NCBI GenBank assembly: GCA_963665185.2
Contig: CAXXPO010000015.1
Span: 186,001 to 250,000, forward strand
Origin: G963665185 sp963665185
Lineage (GTDB): Bacteria; Desulfobacterota; Desulfovibrionia; Desulfovibrionales; Desulfovibrionaceae
Length of the DNA: 64,000 bases
Direction of reading: 5' to 3'
Translations under genes and position numbers: made by a program
Part shown: piece after piece, positions 1-8,867 of the stretch
How the letters are laid out: each line of letters begins with the position of its first letter
Numbering within the stretch: the first letter of the stretch is position 1
The notes under the pieces: generated by a model
Seen by the model: only the letters and a program-made list of their open reading frames with translations
Databases searched by the model: none
What the model was told of the DNA's origin: nothing

Positions 1-608
1 ACGCCACCGTGGGCGGCGGGTTCATTCCCACCCTGGTGCTGGGCATTCCGGGAACGCCTCCGGACGCCGTCATCATGGGCGCTCTTCTGGTGCAGGGCGT
101 GAAGACCGGGCCGGCGCTGTTCAGCGAGGAAGGAAGCATCGTCTACACCTTTATCTACGGACTGCTGTTCGCCACGCTGCTCATGCTCCCGGTGGGCCTT
201 CTGATTGGCAAGTACGCCTACCGTTCCATTGCCACCTTTTCCAAGTCCATCCTGGTCCCGGTCATCGCGTTCATGTGCGTCATCGGTTCGTTCGCCATCA
301 ACAACAACGTGGGCGATTCGCTGCTCATGGTTGGCCTTGGCGGTGCGGGCTGGATTCTCAACCGCTACGGATTTCCGCCGTCCCCCATTGTCCTGGGCAT
401 CATTCTCGGGCCGATCGCCGAACAGGGGTTCGTGCAAAGCTGGCTGATAGGCACGGCGGCCGGGGACATCTGGGGAAGCTTCTTCGGTCGTCCCATCGCC
501 CAGGTCATCATCGCCCTGATCGTTCTGGTGGTCTGCTACCCGATGTTTTCAAAGCATATCCTTTCCAGACTGGGCTGGGCCAAGGGAGGGTGTACCAATG
601 AAAAATAG
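1..608 (+). CDS. tctA: TctA-family tricarboxylate transporter large permease (C-terminal part)
   Basis: This is the C-terminal ~200 residues of the large membrane subunit of a tripartite tricarboxylate transporter (TTT), which imports carboxylates using a periplasmic binding protein. The frame is open to the left edge (Ala-Thr precede the first possible GTG at 9), so the 5' end lies outside the window. The conserved segment reading TLVLGIPGTPPDAVIMGAL and then GVKTGP is the hallmark TctA signature. Several hydrophobic segments follow, and the protein ends in a short basic tail. The last codons overlap the start of tctB by 11 bases, which suggests translational coupling. The binding protein TctC is not in the window and may be upstream. 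The family is clear, but the substrate cannot be told. Confidence 0.9.
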   Translation, partial: ATVGGGFIPTLVLGIPGTPPDAVIMGALLVQGVKTGPALFSEEGSIVYTFIYGLLFATLLMLPVGLLIGKYAYRSIATFSKSILVPVIAFMCVIGSFAINNNVGDSLLMVGLGGAGWILNRYGFPPSPIVLGIILGPIAEQGFVQSWLIGTAAGDIWGSFFGRPIAQVIIALIVLVVCYPMFSKHILSRLGWAKGGCTNEK

Positions 609-1062
609 ATACGACGTCGGCAGCATGGTCATTTCCGTCTGTCTTTCCCTTCTCGGCATCTTTTGCTGGTGGTACGCGGGCAATTTTTCGCCTCTCGGGG
701 CAATATTTCCCAAAACGTTCTCCATCGTGCTCATCATCTGCTCCCTTGGCTACGTGGCCTTGTGTTTCATCAAGGGCGGCAGCGGGGACGTGAAGACGAA
801 AGGCCGCGAGCAGTTGTGGCGGGGGCTGGTTCTCTTTGGGGTACTGTTCTTTTGGTGCCTGCTGCTGGACGTGCTGGGATTTCTCGTATCCAGCATCATC
901 AGCTATGTGATTCTCGCCATGCTTGCAGACCACGACCATGCCATCAGTTCGAAGCGACTGCTTTTCCATGGCGGTCTGGGCATTGTGATTGCCGGACTTT
1001 TTTATCTCGGCTTCAGCGAATTTCTCAACGTTCCGCTTCCCAAGGGAATTCTCCCGCTCTGA
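598..1062 (+). CDS. tctB: TctB-family small permease subunit of TTT transporter
   Basis: This 154-residue protein has about four hydrophobic segments (roughly residues 10-30, 40-60, 80-115 and 125-150). It lies directly after and overlaps tctA, as the small subunit of tripartite tricarboxylate transporters usually does. TctB sequences are weakly conserved, so the call rests on size, topology and position. The ATG at 598 lies inside the last codons of tctA and is the natural coupled start. A strong hairpin terminator follows at 1116-1167. Confidence 0.8.
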   Translation: MKNRYDVGSMVISVCLSLLGIFCWWYAGNFSPLGAIFPKTFSIVLIICSLGYVALCFIKGGSGDVKTKGREQLWRGLVLFGVLFFWCLLLDVLGFLVSSIISYVILAMLADHDHAISSKRLLFHGGLGIVIAGLFYLGFSEFLNVPLPKGILPL

Positions 1063-1115
1063 TCTCCAGAGAGTTCCTACGGAATGGCCTGAGTCCGCAA
1101 ACTCGTTGAAGCATT

Positions 1116-1167
1116 CCCCCTTCTTCCGCTCGGGTGGGTATACGACGGAAGGAGGGGGATTTTTTTC
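1116..1167 (+). terminator. Rho-independent terminator after tctAB
   Basis: A C-rich arm at 1116-1128 pairs with a G-rich arm at 1146-1158, with an ~17-base loop. A run of T at 1160-1166 follows. This ends the tctAB transcript. Confidence 0.8.
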
Positions 1168-1383
1168 ACGTCCTGCCGGAATTCCTTTTCCGCTTCCAAT
1201 CCTGTTCCGCGTCGGCCTCTTTTTTGCTGCCTCCCAATTCGCCTTTGACGGCCCGAAGCCGATGAGGATATCGTGGTGCGATCCTGAGCGGGGGCGCGAC
1301 CGCGGACCGGTAATCTTCCGCCTGCGTTTGACTGCTGCGCGTTCGGGAGCGCACATTGGAGGAACATTATGGGAGGAACCCGC
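1168..1383 (+). other. Leader region of the deaminase-like gene
   Basis: I see no further gene here. Two GGAGGA ribosome-binding sequences lie close together near 1357 and 1372. One would serve an ATG at 1369 and the other the ATG at 1384. No clear promoter could be assigned by eye. Confidence 0.4.
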
Positions 1384-2928
1384 ATGAAAAAAATAAATTT
1401 GACGCTGGCCCGCCTGTGCATGGCAGCATGTGTCCTTGTTGTCCTGCTGGCCTCGAACGGATGCGGTCTGCACAGCCAAAGTCCCGAAGCCCGGCCCCTT
1501 CCAGCCGCAGCCTCGGCATTTGAGGCCGTGCGCAACGACCCTGTGCGGTTGCGGGCATATCTGGCCGAGTTTCCCAAAGGGGGCGAACTGCATTCGCACA
1601 CCAGCGGGGCCGTGTATGCGGAGGATTATCTGCGCTGGGCAGTGGAGCAGGAATTGTGCGTCTCGCCCGACACGCTCCGGTTGAGCGAAGCCCCTTGCGC
1701 TTCCGGGGCCGGTCCTGCGGCCGTGGCGTTTGCCAACGCCACGTTCTACAGCCGCATGATCGACCATTTTTCCAACAGGAATTTCGACAGCAGCCGGGCC
1801 ATGTGGGGCCACGACAACTTTTTTGCCACGTTCGACCGCTTCGACCTGGTTACCGACAACAATGCCGGAAAAATGCTGGCCGAGGTCATGCGCGAGGCCG
1901 GACGAGGCAACGCCCTGTATCTGGAGCTGATGAAGTGCTATTTCCCGCCCGAACTGTGGAAGGCCGCCACGACAGCCGGTTGGGACGGCAATGCCGACGC
2001 CACCCTGGAGCGTCTCAGGCAGACCGGGGTCTTCGACACCATCCCCGCCACGCGCAAGCGCATCGACCAGGTGGAAGCCAAGGCTGCCGCGCTGGTGGCC
2101 GGTACATCTGGTGAAGGTGTGGTCGTGCGCTGGCTGGAGCAGTGCATTCGTGTATTGCCGCCCCAGTATGTTTTTGCCCAATTCGCCTATGCCTTTGCCC
2201 TGTGCCAGGCCGACCCCAGAGTGGTTGGCTTCAATCTGGTGGCTCCCGAGGACAATCCCGTATCCATGGGCGACTACAGCCTGCACATGCATATGATCCA
2301 GGCCCTGCGCAAACATTTCCCCGCCACCAATGTCAGCCTCCATGCGGGCGAGCTGCGCCTGGGGCTGGTGGAGCCGGAAGGGCTGCGCTTTCACATCCGC
2401 GAGGCCGTGGAAGTGGCTGGCAGCAAGCGCATAGGCCATGGCGTGGATCTGCCTTTTGAAAAGGACATGCCCGGACTGCTCAAGGAGATGAAAAAACGCG
2501 GCGTGTCCGTGGAAATCTGCCTGTCCAGCAACGACCAGATTTTGGGCGTTACCGGGAAGGACCATCCGGTACGTACCTACATGGCGGCGGGCATACCCAT
2601 CACGCTGAATACGGACGACGCCGGAGTGGCCCGCATCGACCTTCCGCACGAGTACCAGAAGGCGGTGCAGGAGCAGGGCTTTGGTTTTGACGACCTTGTC
2701 CGCGCCTCGCGCAACGTGCTGGAATATTCCTTCCTGCCCGGACAGAGTTTGTGGCAGAACGCCACGACCTTCACGCCCGTGCACAGCTGCGCCGACGGCC
2801 TCAAATACGGTACGCCGTCCGTGCAATGCAAGGCGCTGCTTGCCAAGAGCCGGAAGGCGGATTTGCAGTGGAAGCTGGAACAGCGCTTCCGCGCCTTTGA
2901 CCAACGCGCGCCCCAATTCGCCAGATAA
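1384..2928 (+). CDS. Exported adenosine-deaminase-like metal-dependent hydrolase
   Basis: This 514-residue protein has an N-terminal export signal (MKK start, hydrophobic residues ~8-25, Cys near 26-28; the lipobox is weak, so it could be a lipoprotein or a cleaved secreted protein). The metal-site motifs of the adenosine/AMP deaminase superfamily follow in order: HSH (H70, H72), HAGE (H320, E323), RIGHG (H352) and NTDD (D411, D412). The family deaminates adenosine or related purines with a zinc ion. At ~490 mature residues it is longer than cytosolic ADA (~330-350), with an inserted N-terminal region. I chose the ATG at 1384 because it begins a proper signal peptide and has GGAGGA 7-8 bases upstream; an ATG at 1369 would add five residues. 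A bidirectional terminator follows. The exact substrate is unknown. Confidence 0.8.
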   Translation: MKKINLTLARLCMAACVLVVLLASNGCGLHSQSPEARPLPAAASAFEAVRNDPVRLRAYLAEFPKGGELHSHTSGAVYAEDYLRWAVEQELCVSPDTLRLSEAPCASGAGPAAVAFANATFYSRMIDHFSNRNFDSSRAMWGHDNFFATFDRFDLVTDNNAGKMLAEVMREAGRGNALYLELMKCYFPPELWKAATTAGWDGNADATLERLRQTGVFDTIPATRKRIDQVEAKAAALVAGTSGEGVVVRWLEQCIRVLPPQYVFAQFAYAFALCQADPRVVGFNLVAPEDNPVSMGDYSLHMHMIQALRKHFPATNVSLHAGELRLGLVEPEGLRFHIREAVEVAGSKRIGHGVDLPFEKDMPGLLKEMKKRGVSVEICLSSNDQILGVTGKDHPVRTYMAAGIPITLNTDDAGVARIDLPHEYQKAVQEQGFGFDDLVRASRNVLEYSFLPGQSLWQNATTFTPVHSCADGLKYGTPSVQCKALLAKSRKADLQWKLEQRFRAFDQRAPQFAR

Positions 2929-2950
2929 ACAGCCACCTGTACAAACGACA

Positions 2951-2987
2951 AACGCCCCGTATGGATTTCTCCGTGCGGGGCGTTTTG
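2951..2987. terminator. Bidirectional terminator between convergent genes
   Basis: The arms AACGCCCCG (2951-2959) and CGGGGCGTT (2976-2984) form a perfect stem with TTTTGTT on the plus side and a T-rich tail on the minus side. It serves the deaminase-like gene and the convergent membrane-protein gene. Confidence 0.8.
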
Positions 2988-3002
2988 TTGTGGGCGGGCG
3001 CG

Positions 3003-4520
3003 CTACCGGAGTTTTTCGATGCGCTTGATGCCGTTGCGGTCCAGAACAATGCGGTAGCGGTGGCAGACCGTGCCCTTGTCCAGAATGTGTCTGCGGATGA
3101 TGTTCATGTGGTAGACCTTGTTGCCGCTGGCCTTGACGTATCCGCCTTCGTTCCTGAGGGCGTAGAGCTGTTCTTCCGGCTCATCCATGTACATGAGGAA
3201 GTCGTGCACCCCTATGCGGCTGATATCGAGCAGCCCGTCGCTGAAGCAGTTGCGCACGATCTTGAAGGCGGAGCTCCGCAGCTCCATGTCCTTGCGGTAG
3301 CAGATGATGGTTTCCAAACGAAAAGCCGCGGAAATGTCCACCATGTGCACCTTGTCCCGCAGGGCGGCCACCTCTTTGGGCAGGGCGCTTTCGTTGATGA
3401 ACGAGAAGGTCTCCTTGCACACGCCGATGGCCGTGGTAAAGTTGCGGAAGATGGTCCGCTTGCGGTCGGAAAGGAAGCGCCGCAGCCCCGAGGCCATGCG
3501 GGCCTTGAGATAGTCCTTCATTCGGTCCTTGAAAATGTAGGCAATGACCAGCGCCCCGAACAGGGGCATGCTCAGGGAGCCGTACCGCCCCTGCCAGATA
3601 AAGGCGATGCCCGTGGCAAAGACCATGGCTACGGCGGCGGCCACGCTGTACGCGGCCTGTTGCCAGAATTCCGTGTCGCGCCGCTTGCGGACGTCCAGAA
3701 ACAGGGCGCTGCTCATGTATTTTTTCAGCATGCTCCAGCGGTGCACAAAGAGTTCGTTGTCGCCATCCGCACGGGGAACCACGGTGTGCAGCACATGCGC
3801 CCGGTAGTCGATTTCCGCCTGGATGTGGTCCAGCAGTTTGCGCGTGCCCGTGTCGCCTGGTTTTTTATCGCCTGACTCTTTGTTTGGGGCCTCTTTGCCA
3901 ACAGCCTCTTTATTTGTCGCGTTTTGGGCCGGGCCGAAAGCCCCCAGGCTGTCCAGCGTCCGAAAACCATAATAGGCCGTGATGGTGCTGAGGTATTCGT
4001 CGCCGTAGCCGTAGGCGGGCATGTCGCCAAGCCCCGCCTCTTCCGCCTGGCGTTGCATGGCCCTGTATCGTTGCAGCACTTCCCGCGTTCGGGCTATGAA
4101 ATCGTCGACCTCCTGTTCCGGGCCCTCTGTGCGGCCATGGTGCACCTTTTCGGCCCAGGCTTCGAGCGCCCGGTTAAAGGACAGGCAGAGAATCTTGACG
4201 CGGTCCTCGAACAGCTCCCTGCGTTCTTTGGGCGTAAGCAAGTGGCGGTCGGCCAGGAGTTTTTCCAGCATGCAAAGCGGCGCGTCCTCGTCCTGAAAGC
4301 GATGGAGTGGAACCAGGGGGATGCACAGGCGCACATAGCTCTTCAGCCGTTTGAAGAACTTTTTGCGCGTAAAGGTGTCGGGATTGATGCAGAGGCTGCT
4401 GGGGATGAAAAAGTAGGTCTCGACCTTGCTGCGGCATCTGCGTCCGCCCCCTTCCAGGGGAAGGATGTGCTTGATCTCGAACTGGAGTGTGTCGTGTATT
4501 CCGCAAATTTCCCGTAACAT
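3003..4520 (-). CDS. Conserved hypothetical membrane protein (505 aa)
   Basis: I do not recognise this protein. Residues 1-280 are soluble and mainly helical, with a Lys/Glu/Asn/Gly-rich low-complexity stretch near 200-230 that looks like a linker. Two hydrophobic segments follow near 285-330 (one rich in Ala/Val, the next containing FGALVIAYIF). A soluble C-terminal half with many basic residues ends at 505. This suggests an inner-membrane protein with both ends cytoplasmic. It stands alone between two terminators. The ATG at 4520 has no clear ribosome-binding site, so the start may be further in. Confidence 0.6.
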   Translation of the reverse strand: MLREICGIHDTLQFEIKHILPLEGGGRRCRSKVETYFFIPSSLCINPDTFTRKKFFKRLKSYVRLCIPLVPLHRFQDEDAPLCMLEKLLADRHLLTPKERRELFEDRVKILCLSFNRALEAWAEKVHHGRTEGPEQEVDDFIARTREVLQRYRAMQRQAEEAGLGDMPAYGYGDEYLSTITAYYGFRTLDSLGAFGPAQNATNKEAVGKEAPNKESGDKKPGDTGTRKLLDHIQAEIDYRAHVLHTVVPRADGDNELFVHRWSMLKKYMSSALFLDVRKRRDTEFWQQAAYSVAAAVAMVFATGIAFIWQGRYGSLSMPLFGALVIAYIFKDRMKDYLKARMASGLRRFLSDRKRTIFRNFTTAIGVCKETFSFINESALPKEVAALRDKVHMVDISAAFRLETIICYRKDMELRSSAFKIVRNCFSDGLLDISRIGVHDFLMYMDEPEEQLYALRNEGGYVKASGNKVYHMNIIRRHILDKGTVCHRYRIVLDRNGIKRIEKLR

Positions 4521-4751
4521 AAGAAAACCGTCTGGTTACGGCGACAGGTAGCGCCGTCCCGGCAAGGGAAAGGCAAAGGAACCCACGGAGCGAGCCCGAA
4601 AAGGCTCCAGAGCGTCCAAGGGGATGCTCCAAGGATTACCTTTCTATTGTTTCGGAAAAAGTAAAGTGAATTTTTTTTGACTTCTTTAAAAAAAACGGCG
4701 GCAAATACCGACTTCCGAAATGGATATGGTGAAGGATAACAGCGGTGCAAG

Positions 4752-4790
4752 AAAAGTCCCCCCGGCCATGCGGACGGGAGGACTTTTGTA
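4752..4790 (-). terminator. Terminator of the deo-type operon
   Basis: AAAAGTCC (4752-4759) pairs with GGACTTTT (4780-4787) around a GC-rich inner stem. Read on the minus strand it ends in TTTTCTT. It lies ~60 bases after the kinase stop and before the 505-residue membrane protein. The rest of 4521-4847 is AT-rich upstream DNA with no gene. Confidence 0.75.
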
Positions 4791-4847
4791 TTTAATAGCG
4801 GGCCCTTGTGATCTCTCGCAGGGACCGAATCGGGGGCGGAAAGGGAA

Positions 4848-5774
4848 TCAGGCGAGCGTTGCCTTGAACTGCTCGAACTGTTCCGCAGTGGCATAGGAAG
4901 ACTGCGTGCCGAGGCGCGTGATGGAATCGGACGCGTACCGGGCGGCGTCTTCCAGGGAGGCGACAAGGTCGCGGCTGCGCACGTAGGTGCTGACGAAACA
5001 GCCTATGAAGGCGTCGCCCGCGCCGGTCGTGTCCTTGGCTTCCACCTTGGGGCAGTCGATGTGCAGCGCGCGTCCGGCTTCCACAAGCAGCACGCCGTTT
5101 TCACCCAGGGTGACGATGACCTGCTGTACGCCTTTGTCCACCAGGGATTTTGCCGCGGCTTCGGCTTCCTCTCTGGTGGTTACGGGCATGCCGGAAAGAA
5201 TCTGCAATTCGCTTTCATTGGGCACCAGAAAGGTGGCCTTGCAGACTTCCTTCATGTCCAGATCGGCCTGGGCCGGGGCCGGGTTCAGCAGAACGTCGAT
5301 GCCGTGCGTTTTGCCGAAGTTCAGCACGTGGTAGATGGTCTCCACGGGAATTTCCAGCTGCATGACGATGATGGCGCACTGCTTGAGGTCGTCGGCCACG
5401 CGGTCGATGTCCGCGGGCTTCAGGTGCGCATTGGCGCCCTTGACGATGAGGATGCTGTTGGAGCCGTTGGGCTCCACGAAAATGGGGGCCACACCGCTGG
5501 GAACGCCGGGTACGGTCTCCACGTATCTGGTGTCTATGCCGTTGTCTGCCAGGTTCTTTTTGGTGTTGGGGCCGAACATGTCGTCGCCCACCTTGGTTAC
5601 CATCATCACGTCCGCGCCCAGTTTGGCCGCGGCCACGGCCTGGTTGGCGCCCTTGCCGCCAAAGCCCATGGCAAAGGAAGGAGCTTCCAGGGTTTCGCCC
5701 TCGTTGGGCATGCGGTCCGTGTAGGTGATGAGGTCGACCATGTTGCTGCCGACCACGGCGATTTTTGTGCTCAT
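4848..5774 (-). CDS. deoK: PfkB-family sugar kinase, probable deoxyribokinase
   Basis: This 308-residue PfkB/ribokinase-family protein phosphorylates a furanose sugar with ATP. It has an N-terminal sugar-binding segment GSNMVDLITY, then GGKGANQAVAAAKLGA (family signature 1), NPAPA, and the C-terminal DTTGAGDAFIGCF holding the anion hole and catalytic Asp. At the position of E. coli RbsK Asn14 (motif GSINAD), which lies in the ribose pocket, this protein has Met12 (GSNMVD). As I recall it, the Salmonella deoxyribokinase DeoK has the same GSNMVDLITY segment. With deoC, a DeoR regulator and a sugar ABC importer in one operon, 2-deoxy-D-ribose is the likely substrate, giving deoxyribose-5-phosphate for DeoC. 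It is the last gene of the operon, 13 bases after the DUF4432 gene. Ribokinase is the alternative. Confidence 0.85.
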   Translation of the reverse strand: MSTKIAVVGSNMVDLITYTDRMPNEGETLEAPSFAMGFGGKGANQAVAAAKLGADVMMVTKVGDDMFGPNTKKNLADNGIDTRYVETVPGVPSGVAPIFVEPNGSNSILIVKGANAHLKPADIDRVADDLKQCAIIVMQLEIPVETIYHVLNFGKTHGIDVLLNPAPAQADLDMKEVCKATFLVPNESELQILSGMPVTTREEAEAAAKSLVDKGVQQVIVTLGENGVLLVEAGRALHIDCPKVEAKDTTGAGDAFIGCFVSTYVRSRDLVASLEDAARYASDSITRLGTQSSYATAEQFEQFKATLA

Positions 5775-5787
5775 ATTCCCTCCCGCT

Positions 5788-6867
5788 TTACAGCTTTGCG
5801 ATAAGATTCGCTGCCTTTTCCGCTTCTGCAGCGTCCAGATATCCGGCCGTGACGTTGAAATGCCGTTTGCCGTGGCCGGGGATGATCTGCACGTTGCCCT
5901 TGGCCTTTTCCGCCAGGTAGCCTTCCGGCTCGCAGGTTGCGGGCAGGGCGAATGCGGCCACCTGCTGGTCCGAGTTGCACAGCACCCAGCGCACGGTGTG
6001 GGGAAAGTCCTTGGTGGAATAGGAGGTGTAAAAGCCGTCCTTTTCCGTGCGGCGCAGCATCAGGTGCGTTTTGCCGTCGGCGTCCGTGTGCAGGTTCTTG
6101 ATGAAGAGCACCTGCTCGGGGTTGTAGCGGGCGGTTTCGTGCAGCGTGCCCATTACCGAGGGATCTTCGGCCAGGCTGGCGATAAGGGCCTTGTAGTCGT
6201 CGTTGGGCACCACGTGGCCGGGAATGGAGGTGCGCACCACCGTATCCTGGGGGGTGAAGCCGGTGGGCTGGTGGATGGTGCCGTCCTCGGCATAGGCGAA
6301 ATTCATGTGGCACATGTACATCAGTTCCATGTCGTCGCCGGAGAGGTTCTCGATGTCCATGGAAATGTCGAACACGGTCTTGTTCTGGCGCAGCGTCAGC
6401 GCGGGCCGGGCCAGGTAGTGGCTGCCGAAGCCCATGGCGTATTCGCAGGAGCCGGTGATCTGCAGGTAGGGCCCCTGTTCGTCGTGGCCACAGACCAGTT
6501 CCGCGCTGTCCATGGTGGCGCAGGGCATTTCCCCGTGCAGGGGGTGGGTGTCCCGGGGCGAGGGGCAGCCGTTGCGCAGCAGCCCGCTGTGGAAGGCGAA
6601 GCATCCGTAGGTTTCCACCACGGTCTGTGCCGGGCGGGGCTGCGGAAACATGTTGGTCATGGTCAGGTCCACGCCGTCCATGACCGCGTCCCAGATCATC
6701 TGGCCCATATAGGGAAGAACCGTTACGTAGCCCCGGTTGTTCTGCAGCCGGACAGCCTCGATACCGCTGTCGTAGCGGAAAAGGGAAGCCTGAAAGCCCT
6801 CGGCCGTGAGGACGGTTTCCTCACGGGGGCCGAAAAAGGATCTTTGAAGATGAAATCGTTGTGTCAT
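5788..6867 (-). CDS. DUF4432-family protein (aldose-epimerase fold), DeoX-like
   Basis: This 359-residue protein belongs to the DUF4432 group, which has the galactose-mutarotase-like beta-sandwich fold. Signs include the N-terminal YDSGIEAVRLQNNRGYVTVLP segment and later conserved His motifs (HPLHGEMP, MYMCHMNFAY). The family often sits in sugar-catabolic operons and probably interconverts sugar anomers, though activity has rarely been shown. Its place directly before the deoxyribokinase-like gene parallels deoX in the Salmonella deoQKPX cluster, so deoxyribose mutarotase is a reasonable guess. I chose the ATG at 6867 because GGAG lies 5-9 bases upstream; the frame also has an upstream TTG at 6888 without one. 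Confidence 0.75.
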   Translation of the reverse strand: MTQRFHLQRSFFGPREETVLTAEGFQASLFRYDSGIEAVRLQNNRGYVTVLPYMGQMIWDAVMDGVDLTMTNMFPQPRPAQTVVETYGCFAFHSGLLRNGCPSPRDTHPLHGEMPCATMDSAELVCGHDEQGPYLQITGSCEYAMGFGSHYLARPALTLRQNKTVFDISMDIENLSGDDMELMYMCHMNFAYAEDGTIHQPTGFTPQDTVVRTSIPGHVVPNDDYKALIASLAEDPSVMGTLHETARYNPEQVLFIKNLHTDADGKTHLMLRRTEKDGFYTSYSTKDFPHTVRWVLCNSDQQVAAFALPATCEPEGYLAEKAKGNVQIIPGHGKRHFNVTAGYLDAAEAEKAANLIAKL

Positions 6868-6884
6868 GGTGTGCTCCACTGCGC

Positions 6885-7877
6885 TCAATTATTGAGTTTC
6901 TTTCTGTTGTTCAAATAATTGATGACCATGATGAGCAGCAGGAACGCGCCCCAGACAAAGTCTATGAGGTGGTTGCTGAAGCGCATGATCTGCAAGCCGC
7001 TGGACAGAAACATCAGGGCGATGACGGCAATGAGGATGCCCAGAATGGATCCCTTTCCGCCCGACGGGTTGGTTCCGCCCAGCACCGCGATGAGAATGGC
7101 CTGGAGCAGGTAGGAGGAACCGTAGTCGGATTTGGCGGCATTGGCCCGGCCCGAAAGGATGATGCCCGCTATGGAGGCGATGACCCCGGTCATCATGTAG
7201 GACAGGAAGATCATCTTCCCTTTTTTGAGGCCCGCATAGACGGCAGCCTTGGGGTTGGTGCCGATGAGCGTGAGGTTGATGCCGAACACGGTCTTGTTGA
7301 GGATGAAGGCCACCAGCACCATGATGAGCGTGAACAGCACCAGGGGGAAGGCGATTCCCAGAACCTTGCCGTTGCCGATGAAGGCCCAGTAGGAAGGAAA
7401 GCCCACAATGGCCGGGCCGCCGGAAATGACCAGGCACAGCCCGGTGAATATCTGGGCCGTGCCCATGGTTGCCAGAATGGGCGTAATGCCCAGCTTGGTG
7501 ATGAAAAATCCGTTGGCCGCTCCGGCGCACAGCCCCACGCACAGGGCCAGGGCCAGCCCGGCAGCCACATACACCAGAAGCACTTCCGGCGGAATATTCT
7601 GGCCGCGGGTAAAGTGGACAAAGAACGATCCCGCCACAATGCCCGAAAGGTTGGCCACGCCGATGATGGACAGGTCGATGCCGCCGGTGAGCATGGAGAT
7701 CATCATGGCCAGGGAGAGCAGCCCCAGTTCCGGGAACATGAAGCAGATGGACTCGAAGTTGTAGTAGCGGAGAAATTTGTCCGGGTTGAGGATGCTCATG
7801 GTCGCAAACACCAGAATGGTGATGATCACGAGTTGGAAAAGGTTGTTTTCCCTGTTGATGAAGCTGCGAATATTCAT
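6885..7877 (-). CDS. Sugar ABC transporter permease (RbsC/AraH family), second copy
   Basis: This 330-residue inner-membrane protein has 8-10 hydrophobic segments and the family pattern SLAMMISMLTGGIDLSI near residue 60, plus LGGTNPSGGKGS near residue 275 (the cytoplasmic loop that meets the ATPase). Ribose-type importers use one permease as a homodimer or two as a heterodimer. Two non-identical permease genes are adjacent here, so a heterodimer is likely, as in AI-2/rhamnose-type systems. It begins nine bases after the first permease gene ends. It ends in a short basic tail (NNRKKLNN). Confidence 0.88.
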   Translation of the reverse strand: MNIRSFINRENNLFQLVIITILVFATMSILNPDKFLRYYNFESICFMFPELGLLSLAMMISMLTGGIDLSIIGVANLSGIVAGSFFVHFTRGQNIPPEVLLVYVAAGLALALCVGLCAGAANGFFITKLGITPILATMGTAQIFTGLCLVISGGPAIVGFPSYWAFIGNGKVLGIAFPLVLFTLIMVLVAFILNKTVFGINLTLIGTNPKAAVYAGLKKGKMIFLSYMMTGVIASIAGIILSGRANAAKSDYGSSYLLQAILIAVLGGTNPSGGKGSILGILIAVIALMFLSSGLQIMRFSNHLIDFVWGAFLLLIMVINYLNNRKKLNN

Positions 7878-7886
7878 GGGGCACCC

Positions 7887-8864
7887 TTACATGCTTTTAT
7901 TTCTGTCTCTGTAGGCCGTTGCCGCCGTCGCCGCCAGGATGATCATGCCGACCACGACCCGCTGCCAGGTGGTGTCCACATGCATGATGATCAGGCTGTT
8001 CTTGACCATGACCAGGGTGAAGACCCCGAGCATGGTGCCCAGAACCGACCCCTTGCCCCCGAATATGCTGGCTCCGCCCAGCACCACGGCGGCGATGACG
8101 TCCAGTTCCAGCCCTCCGAAGTCGCGCGGGTTGGCCAGCCAGATCATGGAGCTGTGGAGCAGCCCGGCGAATCCGGCCAGGGCGCCCGCCAGCCCGTACA
8201 CGAAAAACGTGGTCTTGCGCAGGTTGAAGCCGATGCGCTGTGCGGAAACCTGATCTCCGCCCATGGCGTATATGCTGCGCCCCATCAGGGTGTAGCGCAG
8301 AATGAGGTGCACCATCAGGGCCAGTCCCACGTACACCAGAATCATGGCCGTGAGCCCGTAATGGGTGCCGTCGGGCGTGGTGAATCCCCACAGCTCTGTG
8401 GTGGCGAAGTTGATGAGCACCTTGGGCATCTTGTTGATGTTGATCATGCTGGTGCCCACGCCGCCCAGCAAAAGGCCGCGCACCAGGCTTGCCGTGCCCA
8501 GGGTGACGATAAGCGGGATGATCTTGAAACGGTATACGAAGAAGCCGTTCATGAATCCGAGGCACATGCCCATGGCGGTTGCCATCAGGAATGGGATGAA
8601 GATTCCCTGGCTTCCGGTGGCGACCATGTATTTGACCGTGAGGTACATGGCTGCCACGGCAAAGGCCGGGAACGATACGTCGATGCCGCCGGAGATGAGC
8701 ACGAGCAGCACGCCCAGGGCCATGATGCCCATGACCACGTTGCTCTGCAGCAGGCTGAACATGTTCTGGAACTGCCAGAAGGCCGGGTTGATGAGGCCGA
8801 TGACGGCCATGGCGACCACCAGCACGACACCTACGACCACTTCCGCTTTGTGATGCATGACCAT
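7887..8864 (-). CDS. Sugar ABC transporter permease (RbsC/AraH family), first copy
   Basis: This is the 325-residue partner of the downstream permease. Multiple membrane segments start near residue 10, with GVLLVLISGGIDVSFPAF near 55 and LGGASIFGGKGSVLGT near 265. It starts three bases after the ATPase stop, so the genes are closely coupled. It probably forms the heterodimeric channel for the deoxyribose-type importer. Confidence 0.88.
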   Translation of the reverse strand: MVMHHKAEVVVGVVLVVAMAVIGLINPAFWQFQNMFSLLQSNVVMGIMALGVLLVLISGGIDVSFPAFAVAAMYLTVKYMVATGSQGIFIPFLMATAMGMCLGFMNGFFVYRFKIIPLIVTLGTASLVRGLLLGGVGTSMININKMPKVLINFATTELWGFTTPDGTHYGLTAMILVYVGLALMVHLILRYTLMGRSIYAMGGDQVSAQRIGFNLRKTTFFVYGLAGALAGFAGLLHSSMIWLANPRDFGGLELDVIAAVVLGGASIFGGKGSVLGTMLGVFTLVMVKNSLIIMHVDTTWQRVVVGMIILAATAATAYRDRNKSM

Positions 8865-8867
8865 TTT

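Noticed and set aside
508..2916. 802-residue open frame on the minus strand
   Set aside because: It is antisense to tctB and the deaminase-like gene, His/Gly/Arg-rich without domains, a shadow of high-GC third positions.
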